From positions 186,001 to 250,000 of the forward strand of contig NZ_JAJSOK010000001.1 of the NCBI RefSeq assembly GCF_021283305.1: a DNA stretch of 64,000 nucleotides, read 5' to 3'. How positions within the stretch are numbered: position 1 is the stretch's first letter; every line of letters begins with the position of its first letter. The position numbers were made by a program, and so were the translations under genes. Positions 51,102 through 61,498 of the stretch are shown here, in pieces. The DNA comes from Pseudonocardia kujensis (GTDB taxonomy: Bacteria; Actinomycetota; Actinomycetes; Mycobacteriales; Pseudonocardiaceae). A model generated the notes under the pieces. That model saw only the letters and a program-made list of their open reading frames with translations, did not search any database and was not told the DNA's origin.

Positions 51102-51512
51102 ATGATCGTCCGCAAGATCGATGACGTCACCGGTACGAAGAACCACGTCGACACGCCCGGCTGGTACTCGCGCCGCATCGTCACCGCGCACGACCGGGTC
51201 GGGTTCTCCGTCGGCGAGACGGTGCTGCGCGCCGGCTCGACGAACGACTTCTGGTACGCCAACCACGTCGAGGCCGTCTACATCGTCTCCGGTGAGGGCG
51301 AGCTCTACGACAAGGACAACGACACCACCCACGAGCTTGCCCCGGGCACGATGTACCTGCTGAACGGGAACGAGAAGCACCAGGTCCGGCCGAAGACCGA
51401 CATCACCTGCGTGTGCGTGTTCAACCCGCCGATCGTCGGCACCGAGGTGCACGACGAGAACGGGGTGTACCCGCTGCTCGAGCTGCCGCCGGAGCCGGCC
51501 GGGCAGGCCTGA
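51102..51512 (+). CDS. ectC: L-ectoine synthase
   Basis: A 136-aa cupin that cyclises N-gamma-acetyldiaminobutyrate to ectoine. Family signature: MIVRKIDDVTGTKNHVDTPG at the N-terminus, WYSRRIVTAHDRVGFSVGET, FWYANHVEAVYIVSGEGEL with iron-binding Glu/Tyr and the later LNGNEKHQVRPKTDITCVCV, where His and the Cys strand complete the cupin. It starts 7 bp after ectB. Confidence 0.97.
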   Translation: MIVRKIDDVTGTKNHVDTPGWYSRRIVTAHDRVGFSVGETVLRAGSTNDFWYANHVEAVYIVSGEGELYDKDNDTTHELAPGTMYLLNGNEKHQVRPKTDITCVCVFNPPIVGTEVHDENGVYPLLELPPEPAGQA

Positions 51513-51667
51513 CGCCGACGCGCGCGCCGCCGGGTCCGAGCGGGCCCGGCGGCCGCGCCGTGTACCACCACCGGACCACCGGACGACCCACCGCACGACC
51601 GCCGAACCCACCGCAGAGGAAGGGCGGATCCACTCCGACAGGGACCGACGAGGAAAGGAAGGCACGC

Positions 51668-52582
51668 ATGTCTGCCCCGAGCAGCAGCCAGACCCGGACC
51701 ACCCAGGACCGCTACTACACGCGGGTGTCGAACGAGCCCGCGCTGATCGAGCGTGCCGAGCCGACCGTCTGGGGGAGCGAGTCCAGCGCCGGCATGTACG
51801 GCGCCCAGGAACTGCACGGCCATGCCGAGAAGGGCTTCAGCCAGGTCCCGCAGCTGCTCACCCCGGACGAGGTCGCCGGGTACGCCGCGGAGCTCGACCG
51901 GCTGGCCACCGACCCGCTGGTGCGGGCGGACGACCGCTGCATCATCGAGAAGAAGTCCGACGAGGTGCGCTCGATCTTCGAGGTGCACAGGATCAGCGAC
52001 GCGATCGCGCGGCTGGTGGCCGACGAGCGCGTGGTCGGCCGGGCCCGGCAGATCCTCGGCAGCGACGTCTACGTCCACCAGAGCCGGATCAACTACAAGC
52101 CCGGCTTCGGCGGCGGCGGCTTCTACTGGCACTCGGACTTCGAGACCTGGCACGCCGAGGACGGCATGCCCACCCCGCGCGCGGTGAGCTGCTCGATCTC
52201 GCTGACCGAGAACTACCCGTACAACGGCTGCCTGATGATCATGCCGGGGTCGCACAGGACCTTCGTGAGCTGCGTCGGGGAGACCCCCGAGGACAACTAC
52301 CGGTCGTCGCTCAGGGAGCAGGAGATCGGCACGCCGGACCCGGACAGCCTCACGGCGCTGGCGAACCGGCACGGCATCGAGATGATCACCGGCAAGGCGG
52401 GCTCCGCGACCTTCTTCGACTCCAACTGCATGCACGGTTCCGGGGACAACATCACCCCTTACCCGCGCTCGAACATCTTCATCGTGTTCAACAGCGTGGA
52501 GAACACCTGCGTCGAGCCGTACTACGCGCCCCGGCGGCGCCCGGAGTACATCGGCGCGCGGGACTTCACGCCGGTGCGCTGA
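51668..52582 (+). CDS. ectD: Ectoine hydroxylase
   Basis: A 304-aa non-haem Fe(II)/2-oxoglutarate dioxygenase converting ectoine to 5-hydroxyectoine. Iron ligands H155 and D157 (FYWHSDFETWH) and H256 (NCMHGSGDN) are present, together with the EctD signature region spanning GGGGFYWHSDFETWHAEDGM and the 2-oxoglutarate-binding Arg in PYPRSNIFIVFN. ATG 51668 is 155 bp after ectC and follows GAGGAAAGGAAGGC. The intergenic gap could carry a secondary promoter. Strain should therefore make hydroxyectoine. Confidence 0.96.
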   Translation: MSAPSSSQTRTTQDRYYTRVSNEPALIERAEPTVWGSESSAGMYGAQELHGHAEKGFSQVPQLLTPDEVAGYAAELDRLATDPLVRADDRCIIEKKSDEVRSIFEVHRISDAIARLVADERVVGRARQILGSDVYVHQSRINYKPGFGGGGFYWHSDFETWHAEDGMPTPRAVSCSISLTENYPYNGCLMIMPGSHRTFVSCVGETPEDNYRSSLREQEIGTPDPDSLTALANRHGIEMITGKAGSATFFDSNCMHGSGDNITPYPRSNIFIVFNSVENTCVEPYYAPRRRPEYIGARDFTPVR

Positions 52583-52594
52583 CCTCCGCCACGC

Positions 52595-52635
52595 ACGACG
52601 GGGCGGCTCCCACCCGGGAGCCGGCCCGCCGTCGT
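52595..52635. terminator. Bidirectional hairpin after ectD
   Basis: ACGACGG...GGCTCCC (52595-52611) pairs with GGGAGCC...CCGTCGT (52616-52635) with small bulges; the inner GGCTCCC/GGGAGCC is perfect around a 4-nt loop. It lies 13 bp after the ectD stop and 12 bp from the stop of the convergent GDSL gene. Confidence 0.85.
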
Positions 52636-52646
52636 CGCGGGGAGGG

Positions 52647-53480
52647 CTACACGGCGGGCGAGCGGCGGTCGAAGGCCGCGGCCGTGCGGTCGAGCCGCTC
52701 CAGCGGCGTGAGCTCGGGACGCTTGGGCAGATACCCGTCGCCCGTGTGCCCGCCGCGCAGCCGCTTGCGCACGTACGGCATGACGTGGTCGCGCACCCAG
52801 GCGAGGTCCTCGGCCTGCCGCGTGCGCCAGTTGGCGCGCTCGGCCACCGGCCACGGGGTGCGCCAGTCGGAGGGCACGGGCTCGCCCAGGACCTCCAGTG
52901 CCCGCAGCGACACGCGCTCGTGCGCCTCGGGGGTGAGGTGCAGCCGGTCGCTGGCCCACGCCCGCGGATCGGCGAGCACGTTCATGCCCCACAGGTCCAC
53001 CACCCGGCAGCCGTGCCGGTCGGCGCTGGCGCGCAGGTTCTCGTTGAACGTCGCCACCCGGCCGCGCAGCCGGCGCAGCAGCACGTGCATCCGGCGCAGG
53101 TCGAAGCCGGTGAAGATCAGCACGTCGGCCCCGGTCGCCACCAGCCGGGCGAGGGCGGCGTCGAAGCGGGCCGCGAGGTCGTCGGGATCGCACTGCAGGC
53201 CGATGATGTCGTTGCCGCCGGCGCAGAACGAGACGAGGTCGGGGCGCATCGCCTCGGCCACGGGGACCTGGTCGGCGACGATCTGGTCGAGCAGCTTGCC
53301 GCGCACGGCCAGGTTGGCGTAGGTGAACCCGGGGCGGCCCGCGGCGAGCCGCTCGGCCAGCCGGTCGGCCCATCCGCGCGGCGACCCGTCCGCCCGGAGA
53401 TCGTCCAGGCCCTCCGTGAAGCTGTCGCCGACGGCGACGAAGCTGTTCCACCGGTTCACGGCCCCCAGCTCCCTTCGCAT
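52647..53480 (-). CDS. SGNH/GDSL-family hydrolase
   Basis: A 277-aa esterase-type hydrolase. Block I FVAVGDSFTEGLDD with the catalytic Ser, block II Gly in VRGKLLDQI, block III SFCAGGNDIIG (GxND) and block V ASDRLHLTPEAHERV with catalytic Asp/His are all present. There is no signal peptide, so it is cytosolic. ATG 53480 is used; a GTG at 53459 (VNRWNSFV) with AAGGGAG just upstream is equally plausible. Natural substrate unknown. Confidence 0.88.
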   Translation of the reverse strand: MRRELGAVNRWNSFVAVGDSFTEGLDDLRADGSPRGWADRLAERLAAGRPGFTYANLAVRGKLLDQIVADQVPVAEAMRPDLVSFCAGGNDIIGLQCDPDDLAARFDAALARLVATGADVLIFTGFDLRRMHVLLRRLRGRVATFNENLRASADRHGCRVVDLWGMNVLADPRAWASDRLHLTPEAHERVSLRALEVLGEPVPSDWRTPWPVAERANWRTRQAEDLAWVRDHVMPYVRKRLRGGHTGDGYLPKRPELTPLERLDRTAAAFDRRSPAV

Positions 53481-53597
53481 CCGTTCGTCTCGTGTCCATC
53501 GAGGGGACACCTCGTGCTCGCACAGGATCACCCATCCGTCACACGGTTCGCCAGCACGGGGTGATCTCGATACGGGGATAGGGCACCCTTGCCTCCT

Positions 53598-54377
53598 GTG
53601 AGCACACCCGAGGGGCCCGCGGGCCGTCCGAACGGCGGACCGGGCAGCGACACCGGGAGCGACACCGGGAGCGGGGACGCGCGCCGGGAGGGCGCGGAGT
53701 CGCTGCGTGCCATCCTCGGCGGCCGCGGCGGGGCGATCGACGCCTCCGTCCCGGTCGTGGCGTTCGTGCTGGTCTGGCTGCTGGCCGGGGCGCTGGGCTG
53801 GTGGTCACCGGTCGGCGTCGCGGCAGCGGCGGCGATCCTGGCCGGCATCGCCGTGGCGGTCGTACGCCTGGTCCGGGGCACCCGGCCGCGAGCGGTGCTG
53901 TTCGGGCTGCTGGGCGTGGCCGTCGCGGCGATCGTCGCGCTCTACACCGGGCGGGCCGAGGACTTCTTCCTGGTCCAGATCCTCGGCAACGTCGCGAGCG
54001 CGCTCGCGTGGGCGATCTCCATCGTGGTGCGGTGGCCGCTGCTGGGCCTGGTGGTGGGCACCGCGCTCGGCCAGAGGACCCGGTGGCGGCGCGACCCCGA
54101 CCTGCTGCGCGGCTACCAGCGGGCCAGCTGGGTGTGGGTGGCGCAGTACGTGGTGCGCGTGGCGGTGTTCCTGCCGCTGTACCAGGCGGAGTGGGTGTTC
54201 GCGCTCGGCGCGGCCCGCGTGGCGTTCAGCCCGGCGCTGGTCGCACTGAGTGTCGTGCTGTCCTGGCCGGCGTTGCGCTCGGCGCTCCCGGCGGACCATC
54301 CGGGGATCCGACACCCCCGGGTAGCGGGCGAGGTCTCGGGAGGCCCTACGGTGGACGGTCCGCCCACCGACGGGTGA
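53598..54377 (+). CDS. DUF3159 family membrane protein
   Basis: A 259-aa protein with a polar Gly/Ser N-terminus (GSDTGSDTGSG repeat) and about five to six helices (SVPVVAFVLVWLLAGALGWW, AAAAAILAGIAVAVVRLVRG, VLFGLLGVAVAAIVALYTGR). The conserved actinobacterial DUF3159 stretch RAEDFFLVQILGNVASALAW, VRWPLLGLVVGTALGQRTRW and GYQRASWVWVAQYVVRVAVF is clear. Function unknown, probably a small transporter-like membrane protein. GTG 53598 is preferred over the TTG nine bases earlier. Confidence 0.88.
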   Translation: MSTPEGPAGRPNGGPGSDTGSDTGSGDARREGAESLRAILGGRGGAIDASVPVVAFVLVWLLAGALGWWSPVGVAAAAAILAGIAVAVVRLVRGTRPRAVLFGLLGVAVAAIVALYTGRAEDFFLVQILGNVASALAWAISIVVRWPLLGLVVGTALGQRTRWRRDPDLLRGYQRASWVWVAQYVVRVAVFLPLYQAEWVFALGAARVAFSPALVALSVVLSWPALRSALPADHPGIRHPRVAGEVSGGPTVDGPPTDG

Positions 54378-54477
54378 CAACTCTCACTCCTCGTGATCGT
54401 CAGGTGCGTTCCCATGATCGCCCACGTTCATATCGGGTGAGGAAACCGGCAGCCCTCGTGTGATGTGAAACGGAGTC

Positions 54478-55716
54478 ATGGCCCAGCAGCACCCCCGCCC
54501 GCAGACACCCCGGTACCCGCAGGCCGGGTCCGGCCAGAACGGCCGACCCGTCCCGCCGCAAGCCGGCCCGCCCGACCTCCCGCGCACGGGGGCCGCCCAG
54601 CGGCCCGGCGCCGGGCGTCCCGACGACCGCCGTCCCGGCCACCCCGGGCCGCAGCGCCGGTCCGCATCGGGAGGCGCGACCGGCTCCCGGGGCTCCGGCG
54701 GCACGGGCGGGCCCGCCGGTGCGGGCGCGACCCGCCGCGTCGGCCCGCCGTCCGGGGGCCTCCCCACCCAGGTCACCACCACGACCGGGCCGCAGCCGCG
54801 GATGCCCTCCGACGGTCTCCCGACCACCGCCAGGCCGACGACGGAGGCCGCCACGGCGGCCACCACGGCGACGGTCGAGGAGAAGAAGCCGGACCTCACG
54901 GTCAACAAGATCCTCGCCGGTGCGGGTGCCGCCGCCACCACGGCCGTGTTCGGTTCCTTCTTCGGCGCCTCCGGCACCGTGGCGGGCGCGGCCCTCGGCT
55001 CGGTCGTGACCACCCTGGGCACGACGCTCTACCAGCGCTCGCTGGACCGCACCAAGGAGACGGTGCTGGCGCGGGTGAAGATCCCCGGCCGCACGGACGC
55101 CGTGGTGATCGCCGAGCCGGTCGACCCGCTGGCCACGATCCCGCTGCAGCGCCGCGCCGACGAGGGTGCGGGCCCGACGATGCTCCAGCCGGCGCTCGCC
55201 GAGGGCCTCGCGCGCGGCGCGGAGGAGCAGACCCGGCCCTGGTACACGCGCAAGCGGCTGCTGCTGGGCGCGGCCTCGGCGGTCGTCGCGTTCGTCGTGG
55301 GCATGCTGGTGATCACGGGCGTCGAGTGGATCAAGGGCTCGCCGATCTCCGGCGGCACCTCCGGCACCTCGGTCAGCCGGGTGGTCAACGGGACCTCGAC
55401 CACCCCGGACGAGGGCACCGACAAGGGCGGCAGCACCGACACCACGGAGACCGCCACTCCGACGACCACCCCCGAGCCGACGGGCGAGCGGAGCGGCTCC
55501 ACCGAGCGGACCGGCAGCGACGAGCCGTCCGGGAGCGCCACCGCCACCACGACCCCGCGGACCGGGACACCGACCCGGACCACGGCGCCGAACCCGGGCG
55601 ACACCGGCTCGGGCTCGCAGCGCGGCGGCGTCGACGGCCTGCTCAACGGCGGCAACGACAACGGCGGCAGCGGCACCGGTGGCAGCAGCAGCGGCGGCGG
55701 GAACAACGCCGGCTGA
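54478..55716 (+). CDS. Membrane protein with low-complexity flanks
   Basis: A 412-aa protein of unknown function. Residues 1-120 are Pro/Gly/Arg-rich and probably disordered. A short conserved core ([51 protein letters not shown]) has glycine-zipper-like character, and a transmembrane helix ([20 protein letters not shown]) near residue 270 is followed by a Thr/Ser/Pro-rich extracytoplasmic tail ending in Gly/Asn/Ser repeats. Similar architecture occurs in actinobacterial envelope proteins. The terminator at 55731 follows. Confidence 0.75.
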   Translation: MAQQHPRPQTPRYPQAGSGQNGRPVPPQAGPPDLPRTGAAQRPGAGRPDDRRPGHPGPQRRSASGGATGSRGSGGTGGPAGAGATRRVGPPSGGLPTQVTTTTGPQPRMPSDGLPTTARPTTEAATAATTATVEEKKPDLTVNKILAGAGAAATTAVFGSFFGASGTVAGAALGSVVTTLGTTLYQRSLDRTKETVLARVKIPGRTDAVVIAEPVDPLATIPLQRRADEGAGPTMLQPALAEGLARGAEEQTRPWYTRKRLLLGAASAVVAFVVGMLVITGVEWIKGSPISGGTSGTSVSRVVNGTSTTPDEGTDKGGSTDTTETATPTTTPEPTGERSGSTERTGSDEPSGSATATTTPRTGTPTRTTAPNPGDTGSGSQRGGVDGLLNGGNDNGGSGTGGSSSGGGNNAG

Positions 55717-55730
55717 CGCCCACGACCCGC

Positions 55731-55757
55731 CGGGCCGCTCCGGCTCGGGGCGGCCCG
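55731..55757. terminator. Convergent-gene hairpin
   Basis: CGGGCCGC (55731-55738) and GCGGCCCG (55750-55757) form an 8-bp stem with an 11-nt loop, midway between the convergent stops of the membrane-protein gene (55716) and thiE (55763). Confidence 0.6.
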
Positions 55758-55762
55758 ACCGC

Positions 55763-56425
55763 TCAGGGCAGGCGCGCGCGGAGGGCCCGGGCCGCGGCCT
55801 CCGGGTCCTCGGCCTCGGTGATCGCCCGGACCACCACGATCCGGGTGGCACCCGCGGCGAGGACCTCGTCGAGGGTGCTGCCGTCGATCCCGCCGATCGC
55901 GAACCACGGGCGGGCGGGCGCGCGCCCGGTCACCGTGCGCACCAGGTCCAGGCCGGGAGCCGGCCGGCCGGGCTTGGTCGGGGTCGGCCAGCAGGGACCC
56001 ACGCAGAAGTAGTCGACGCCCGGCTCGTCGGCGGCGCGCAGGGTCTCCTCCGCGCTGTGCGACGACCGCCCGACGACGATCTCCTCGCCCGCCACCCGCC
56101 GGGCCCACTCCACGGGCAGGTCGTCCTGCCCGAGGTGCAGCACGTCGGCGCCCGCCGCCAGGGCGACGTCCGCCCGGTCGTTCACGGCGAGGAGCCGGTC
56201 GTGCTTCGCGCAGGCGTCGGCCAGGACCTCGAGGGCCTCGAGCTCCTGCTTCGCCTCCAGCGGCTCGCCGCCCTTCTCGCGGAGCTGGATGACGTCGACG
56301 CCCCCGGCCAGCGCCGCGTCGGCGAACTCGGCCAGGTCCCCGCGGTCCCGGCGGGCGCCTGTGCAGAGGTACAGCCGGGCGTCGGCGAGCCGGGTCAGCA
56401 GCGTCTCACGGTCGAGTCGGGGCAC
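55763..56425 (-). CDS. thiE: Thiamine-phosphate synthase
   Basis: A 220-aa TIM-barrel enzyme joining the thiazole and pyrimidine phosphates. Family motifs: [81 protein letters not shown] and [20 protein letters not shown]. All pyrophosphate- and pyrimidine-binding residues appear. The GTG start at 56425 is used. It is divergent from thiO; the TPP riboswitch in between is oriented for thiO only, so thiE has a separate leader of about 45 bp with no second switch seen. Confidence 0.95.
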   Translation of the reverse strand: MPRLDRETLLTRLADARLYLCTGARRDRGDLAEFADAALAGGVDVIQLREKGGEPLEAKQELEALEVLADACAKHDRLLAVNDRADVALAAGADVLHLGQDDLPVEWARRVAGEEIVVGRSSHSAEETLRAADEPGVDYFCVGPCWPTPTKPGRPAPGLDLVRTVTGRAPARPWFAIGGIDGSTLDEVLAAGATRIVVVRAITEAEDPEAAARALRARLP

Positions 56426-56473
56426 GGTCCGGGAGCGTAGGCTGGGCGGCCGGGAACGAGAGCTGTGGGTGCA

Positions 56474-56563
56474 GGGCACGGGAGTCCGCGGACGAGCGGG
56501 CTGAGAGGGGACTGGCCGGTCCCGACCGTCGAACCTGATCCGGGTCATGCCGGCGCAGGGAGG
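56474..56563 (+). ncRNA. TPP riboswitch (thi box)
   Basis: The aptamer core is clear: GGGAGTCCG at the start, CGGGCTGAGAGGGG (the invariant CUGAGAGG of the pyrimidine-sensor helix), a short variable arm (ACTGGCCGGT), then CGAACCTGATCC and GGGTCATGCC with GGCGCAGGGAGG, the pyrophosphate-sensor helix. The aptamer ends 7 bp before the thiO GTG and takes in AGGGAGGAA, so it probably blocks translation by hiding the ribosome site when TPP binds. Confidence 0.95.
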
Positions 56564-56570
56564 AAGCAAG

Positions 56571-58638
<2,068 letters not shown>

Positions 58639-58715
58639 GCGAGGCACCCGCGGAACGCGCAGGGACACCGACCCGCATCCACCGGGTCCGATCGTGCTCG
58701 TGGCAGGGTGAGACG

Positions 58716-59243
58716 GTGCCGCTGTTCTCCTTCGAGGGCCTCGCCCCGACCGTCCATCCGACCGCCTTCGTCGCCCCGACCGCCACCCTCGTCGGCGACG
58801 TGCGGGTCGAGGAGGGCGCCTCGATCTGGTACAACGCCGTGCTCCGGGCCGACTTCGGCCCGATCGTGGTGCGGGCCGGGGCCAACGTGCAGGACGGCTG
58901 TGTGCTGCACGGCGGCGACGATCCCGTCACCGAGATCGGCGCCGGCGCGACCGTCGGGCACCTGTGCGTGGTGCACGGCAGCGTGGTCGGCGAGGAGTGC
59001 GTGATCGGCAACGGCGCCACGATCCAGGACGGTGCGCGCATCGGCGCGCGGTCGCTGATCGGGGCCGGCTCGACGGTGCCCCCGAACAAGGTGATCCCGG
59101 AGGACACGCTGGTCCTCGGGCCGGCCGCGGCCACCAAGGGCGGCCTGACGCCGGAGGCCGAGCGCTGGGTGCGCACCAACCCGGACATCTACCGGGAGCT
59201 CGCGCAGCGGCACGCCAAGACGGTCACCCCGGTCGTACCCTGA
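58716..59243 (+). CDS. Gamma-carbonic anhydrase family protein
   Basis: A 175-aa left-handed beta-helix protein. The three zinc His residues are H65 (CVLHGG), H82 and H87 (GHLCVVHGS), exactly spaced as in Cam/CamH and YrdA-like proteins, and hexapeptide repeats run from about residue 10 to 130. Arg44 and Asp46 (LRADFG) help form the trimer. It lacks the acidic loop of methanogen Cam, as in CamH, so activity is plausible but not certain. GTG start; followed by the lipoprotein gene after 4 bp. Confidence 0.92.
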   Translation: MPLFSFEGLAPTVHPTAFVAPTATLVGDVRVEEGASIWYNAVLRADFGPIVVRAGANVQDGCVLHGGDDPVTEIGAGATVGHLCVVHGSVVGEECVIGNGATIQDGARIGARSLIGAGSTVPPNKVIPEDTLVLGPAAATKGGLTPEAERWVRTNPDIYRELAQRHAKTVTPVVP

Positions 59244-59247
59244 CGCC

Positions 59248-60150
59248 GTGTCCGGGGCGGGACAGGCACGCCGGGGACCGCTGGTGGCGGCCCTGCTGAC
59301 GGCGGCACTGGTCGGCCTCGCCGGCTGCGGCGGCGGAACCCCGGCGCAGCCTGGACGGTCCGCGCAGCCCACGCCGGCCGCGCAGCCCACGACGACCGTC
59401 CCCGACCCGCCCGCGACGGCCCGGCTCCCGGCCGCCGCCGGGTCGGTGGTGTGGTTCGTGGGCCCGACGCCGGCGGGCGACCGGCTGTACCGCGAGCGCC
59501 GGGCGACCACCGACGGCGGGCCGGACGGGGTCGCACCGGACCCGGCGGGCGACGCCGTCCGGGAGCTCCTCGCGGGACGCCCGGAGGACCCCGACCACCA
59601 CTCCGACTGGCCGCCCGGCGTCACGCTGCGCGCGCCGGTGACGCTCGTCGACGGAGCCGTCACGGTCGACCTCGCGACTCCCGGTCCCCTGCCGGGCCCG
59701 GCCGGGCTCGCGCTGCAGCAGCTCGTCCGGACGGTGCAGGACACCACCGGCAGCACTCGGCCGGTGCGCGTGCTGGTCGACGGCCGGCCGGCCTCGACGC
59801 TGCTCGGGCAGGACGTGTCCCGGCCGCTGACCGCGGACGACCCGTTGCGCGTCGTGGCCCTCGTCCAGCTCGACGACCCGGCCGAGGGCGCCGTGGTCGG
59901 CTCGCCGGTCGTGGTGTCCGGCGAGGCGGCGGTGTTCGAGGCGACCCTGCTGTGGGAGGTCCGGGACACCGCCGGACGGACGGTGCGATCGGGGTCGGCG
60001 ACCACGAGCGAGGGCCAGACCTTCGCGCCGTACCGCTTCGCGGTGCCGCTCGACCCCGGGACCTACGAGCTCGTGGTCTCCGAGGACGACCCGAGGGGCG
60101 GCGAGGGCCGGGGCCCGATGACCGACTCGGCCCGGATCACCGTCCGCTGA
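59248..60150 (+). CDS. GerMN/Gmad2-type lipoprotein
   Basis: A 300-aa lipoprotein. Signal peptide with lipobox LAGC (Cys near residue 27) followed by a Pro/Thr-rich linker, then a sporulation/spore-germination-type GerMN domain (about 65-190; LQQLVRTVQDTTGSTRPVRV) and a C-terminal immunoglobulin-like Gmad2 domain (VSGEAAVFEATLLWEVRDTA). In non-sporulating actinobacteria these are envelope proteins of unknown role. 4 bp from the gamma-CA gene; its last 14 bp overlap the convergent gene. Confidence 0.88.
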   Translation: MSGAGQARRGPLVAALLTAALVGLAGCGGGTPAQPGRSAQPTPAAQPTTTVPDPPATARLPAAAGSVVWFVGPTPAGDRLYRERRATTDGGPDGVAPDPAGDAVRELLAGRPEDPDHHSDWPPGVTLRAPVTLVDGAVTVDLATPGPLPGPAGLALQQLVRTVQDTTGSTRPVRVLVDGRPASTLLGQDVSRPLTADDPLRVVALVQLDDPAEGAVVGSPVVVSGEAAVFEATLLWEVRDTAGRTVRSGSATTSEGQTFAPYRFAVPLDPGTYELVVSEDDPRGGEGRGPMTDSARITVR

Positions 60151-60748
60151 CCCGCGGCGCCCGGAGCCCCAGCGACCGCAGCTCGGCCTCGGCCAGGGCC
60201 GCGACGGCGGCCGGGTCGCCCGAGCGCCAGGCACCCGCGGGGTCCGGCGTGATGCGCAGCAGTGAGCGCAGCGGACGGTGCGTGAGCGCCCGCAGGGCCA
60301 GGACGTCCGGGCCGGCCTCCCGCGCATCGGCGGCCGCGGTGGCCCGGCGGGCGTAGCGGACCCGCAGCGGCAGCCACACCGCCAGCACCGGCAGCAGTCC
60401 CAACACCGCGACCAGCACACCCGCCCCGGTCGCCACCGCCGCCACCGTGTCGATCTGCTGCTGGCCCGCTGCCACCAACGAGGACCCGGCGTCGGCCCCG
60501 GGGGCGAAGGCCCCGGCCAGCCGGCCGCCGACGAACGGGACCTCCCCGGCGCCGCGGGCCGCGCCGTCGAACGCGCCGCGGATCGACTCGCCCGCCTGGA
60601 CCAGCGTCCGCCCGGGCCCTTGCAGGCGCAGCAGCAGGTCGTGCGTGGCCACGCCCAGCCAGATCCAGAGGGCCGCCCAGGCCACCGCCACGACGTCGGC
60701 CACCACCTGGCCGGCGGCCCGCTCCGGCCGCTCCGCATACACGCGCAC
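60137..60748 (-). CDS. Hypothetical membrane protein, 203 aa
   Basis: A protein with two hydrophobic segments (VVADVVAVAWAALWIWLGVA and VATGAGVLVAVLGLLPVLAV) around a soluble helical part containing GESIRGAFDGAARGAGEVPF. The C-terminal tail (ALTHRPLRSLLRITPDPAGA) recurs in actinobacterial homologues. It starts near the end of the two-component operon, which lies upstream on the same strand. No known function. Confidence 0.8.
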   Translation of the reverse strand: MRVYAERPERAAGQVVADVVAVAWAALWIWLGVATHDLLLRLQGPGRTLVQAGESIRGAFDGAARGAGEVPFVGGRLAGAFAPGADAGSSLVAAGQQQIDTVAAVATGAGVLVAVLGLLPVLAVWLPLRVRYARRATAAADAREAGPDVLALRALTHRPLRSLLRITPDPAGAWRSGDPAAVAALAEAELRSLGLRAPRVSGR

Positions 60749-60793
60749 GCCCGCGGTCCTACCGTGCCGCGGGCGGCGGCGCGAACCAGAGCG

Positions 60794-61498
60794 CTACAGC
60801 AGGCCCAGCTTCGTGGCCGCGTACACCGCCTCGGCGCGGCGGGAGACCATGAGCTTCCGCATGAGGTTGCCGACATGGAACTTGACCGTGGTCTCGGAGA
60901 TGAACAGCTCCGCCCCGATGGCCCGGTTCGACAGGCCCCGCGCGAGCAGCCGCAGCACGTCGAGCTCGCGCTCGGTGAGCCGCTCCCGGTCGGGGACGCC
61001 GCCGGAGAGCGAGCGCACCATGGCCGAGGCGCTGCGGGCGTCGAAGGCGCTCTCCCCGCGCGAGACGGCGCGGATGGCGCGGACCAGCTCGGTGGTGTCG
61101 ACGTCCTTCACGACGTACCCGCGGGCCCCCGCCTGCACGGACTCGACGACGAGCCGGTCCTCGGCGAACGTGGTGAGCACCAGCACCCCGATGCCCGGGT
61201 GGGCGGCGCAGAGCTTGCGGCAGACCTCGAGCCCGTCCGTCTGCGGGCCCGAGGTGAGCTTGAGGTCGAGCAGCACGACGTGCGGGCGGGTCGCGGCCAC
61301 GGCGGCGACCGCGTCGGCCGGGGTGCCGGCCTCGCCGACCACCCGCAGGTCCTCCTCGCGCTCCAGCACAGCGCGCAGGCCCTGGCGCATGATCGAGTGG
61401 TCGTCGACCAGCACGATCCGCACGGGCATCGGGCGTGCCCGCGGCATCGGGCGCGGGGGCCGGCCCCCGGGCGGTGCGGTGGTGCGAACGACGTTCAT
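60794..61498 (-). CDS. NarL/LuxR-type response regulator
   Basis: A 234-aa response regulator. Receiver domain (about 26-145) has the acidic pair in VLVDDHSIMRQ, the phospho-acceptor D78 in VVLLDLKLTS, Thr in VLVLTTFAED and Lys in GYVVKDVDT. The LuxR HTH (about 170-234) reads LTERELDVLRLLARGLSNRA, IGAELFISETTVKFHVGNLM, RKLMVSRRAEAVYAATKLGL. The ATG overlaps the kinase stop (ATGA). MPVRIVLVDDH 24 codons in is an alternative start. Pair resembles the MadR/MadS group. Confidence 0.93.
   Translation of the reverse strand: MNVVRTTAPPGGRPPRPMPRARPMPVRIVLVDDHSIMRQGLRAVLEREEDLRVVGEAGTPADAVAAVAATRPHVVLLDLKLTSGPQTDGLEVCRKLCAAHPGIGVLVLTTFAEDRLVVESVQAGARGYVVKDVDTTELVRAIRAVSRGESAFDARSASAMVRSLSGGVPDRERLTERELDVLRLLARGLSNRAIGAELFISETTVKFHVGNLMRKLMVSRRAEAVYAATKLGLL

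Noticed and set aside
55441..55711. Repetitive Thr/Ser/Pro and Gly/Ser codons resembling a repeat array
   Set aside because: This is low-complexity coding sequence of an extracytoplasmic tail; no spacing regularity as in a CRISPR or satellite array.
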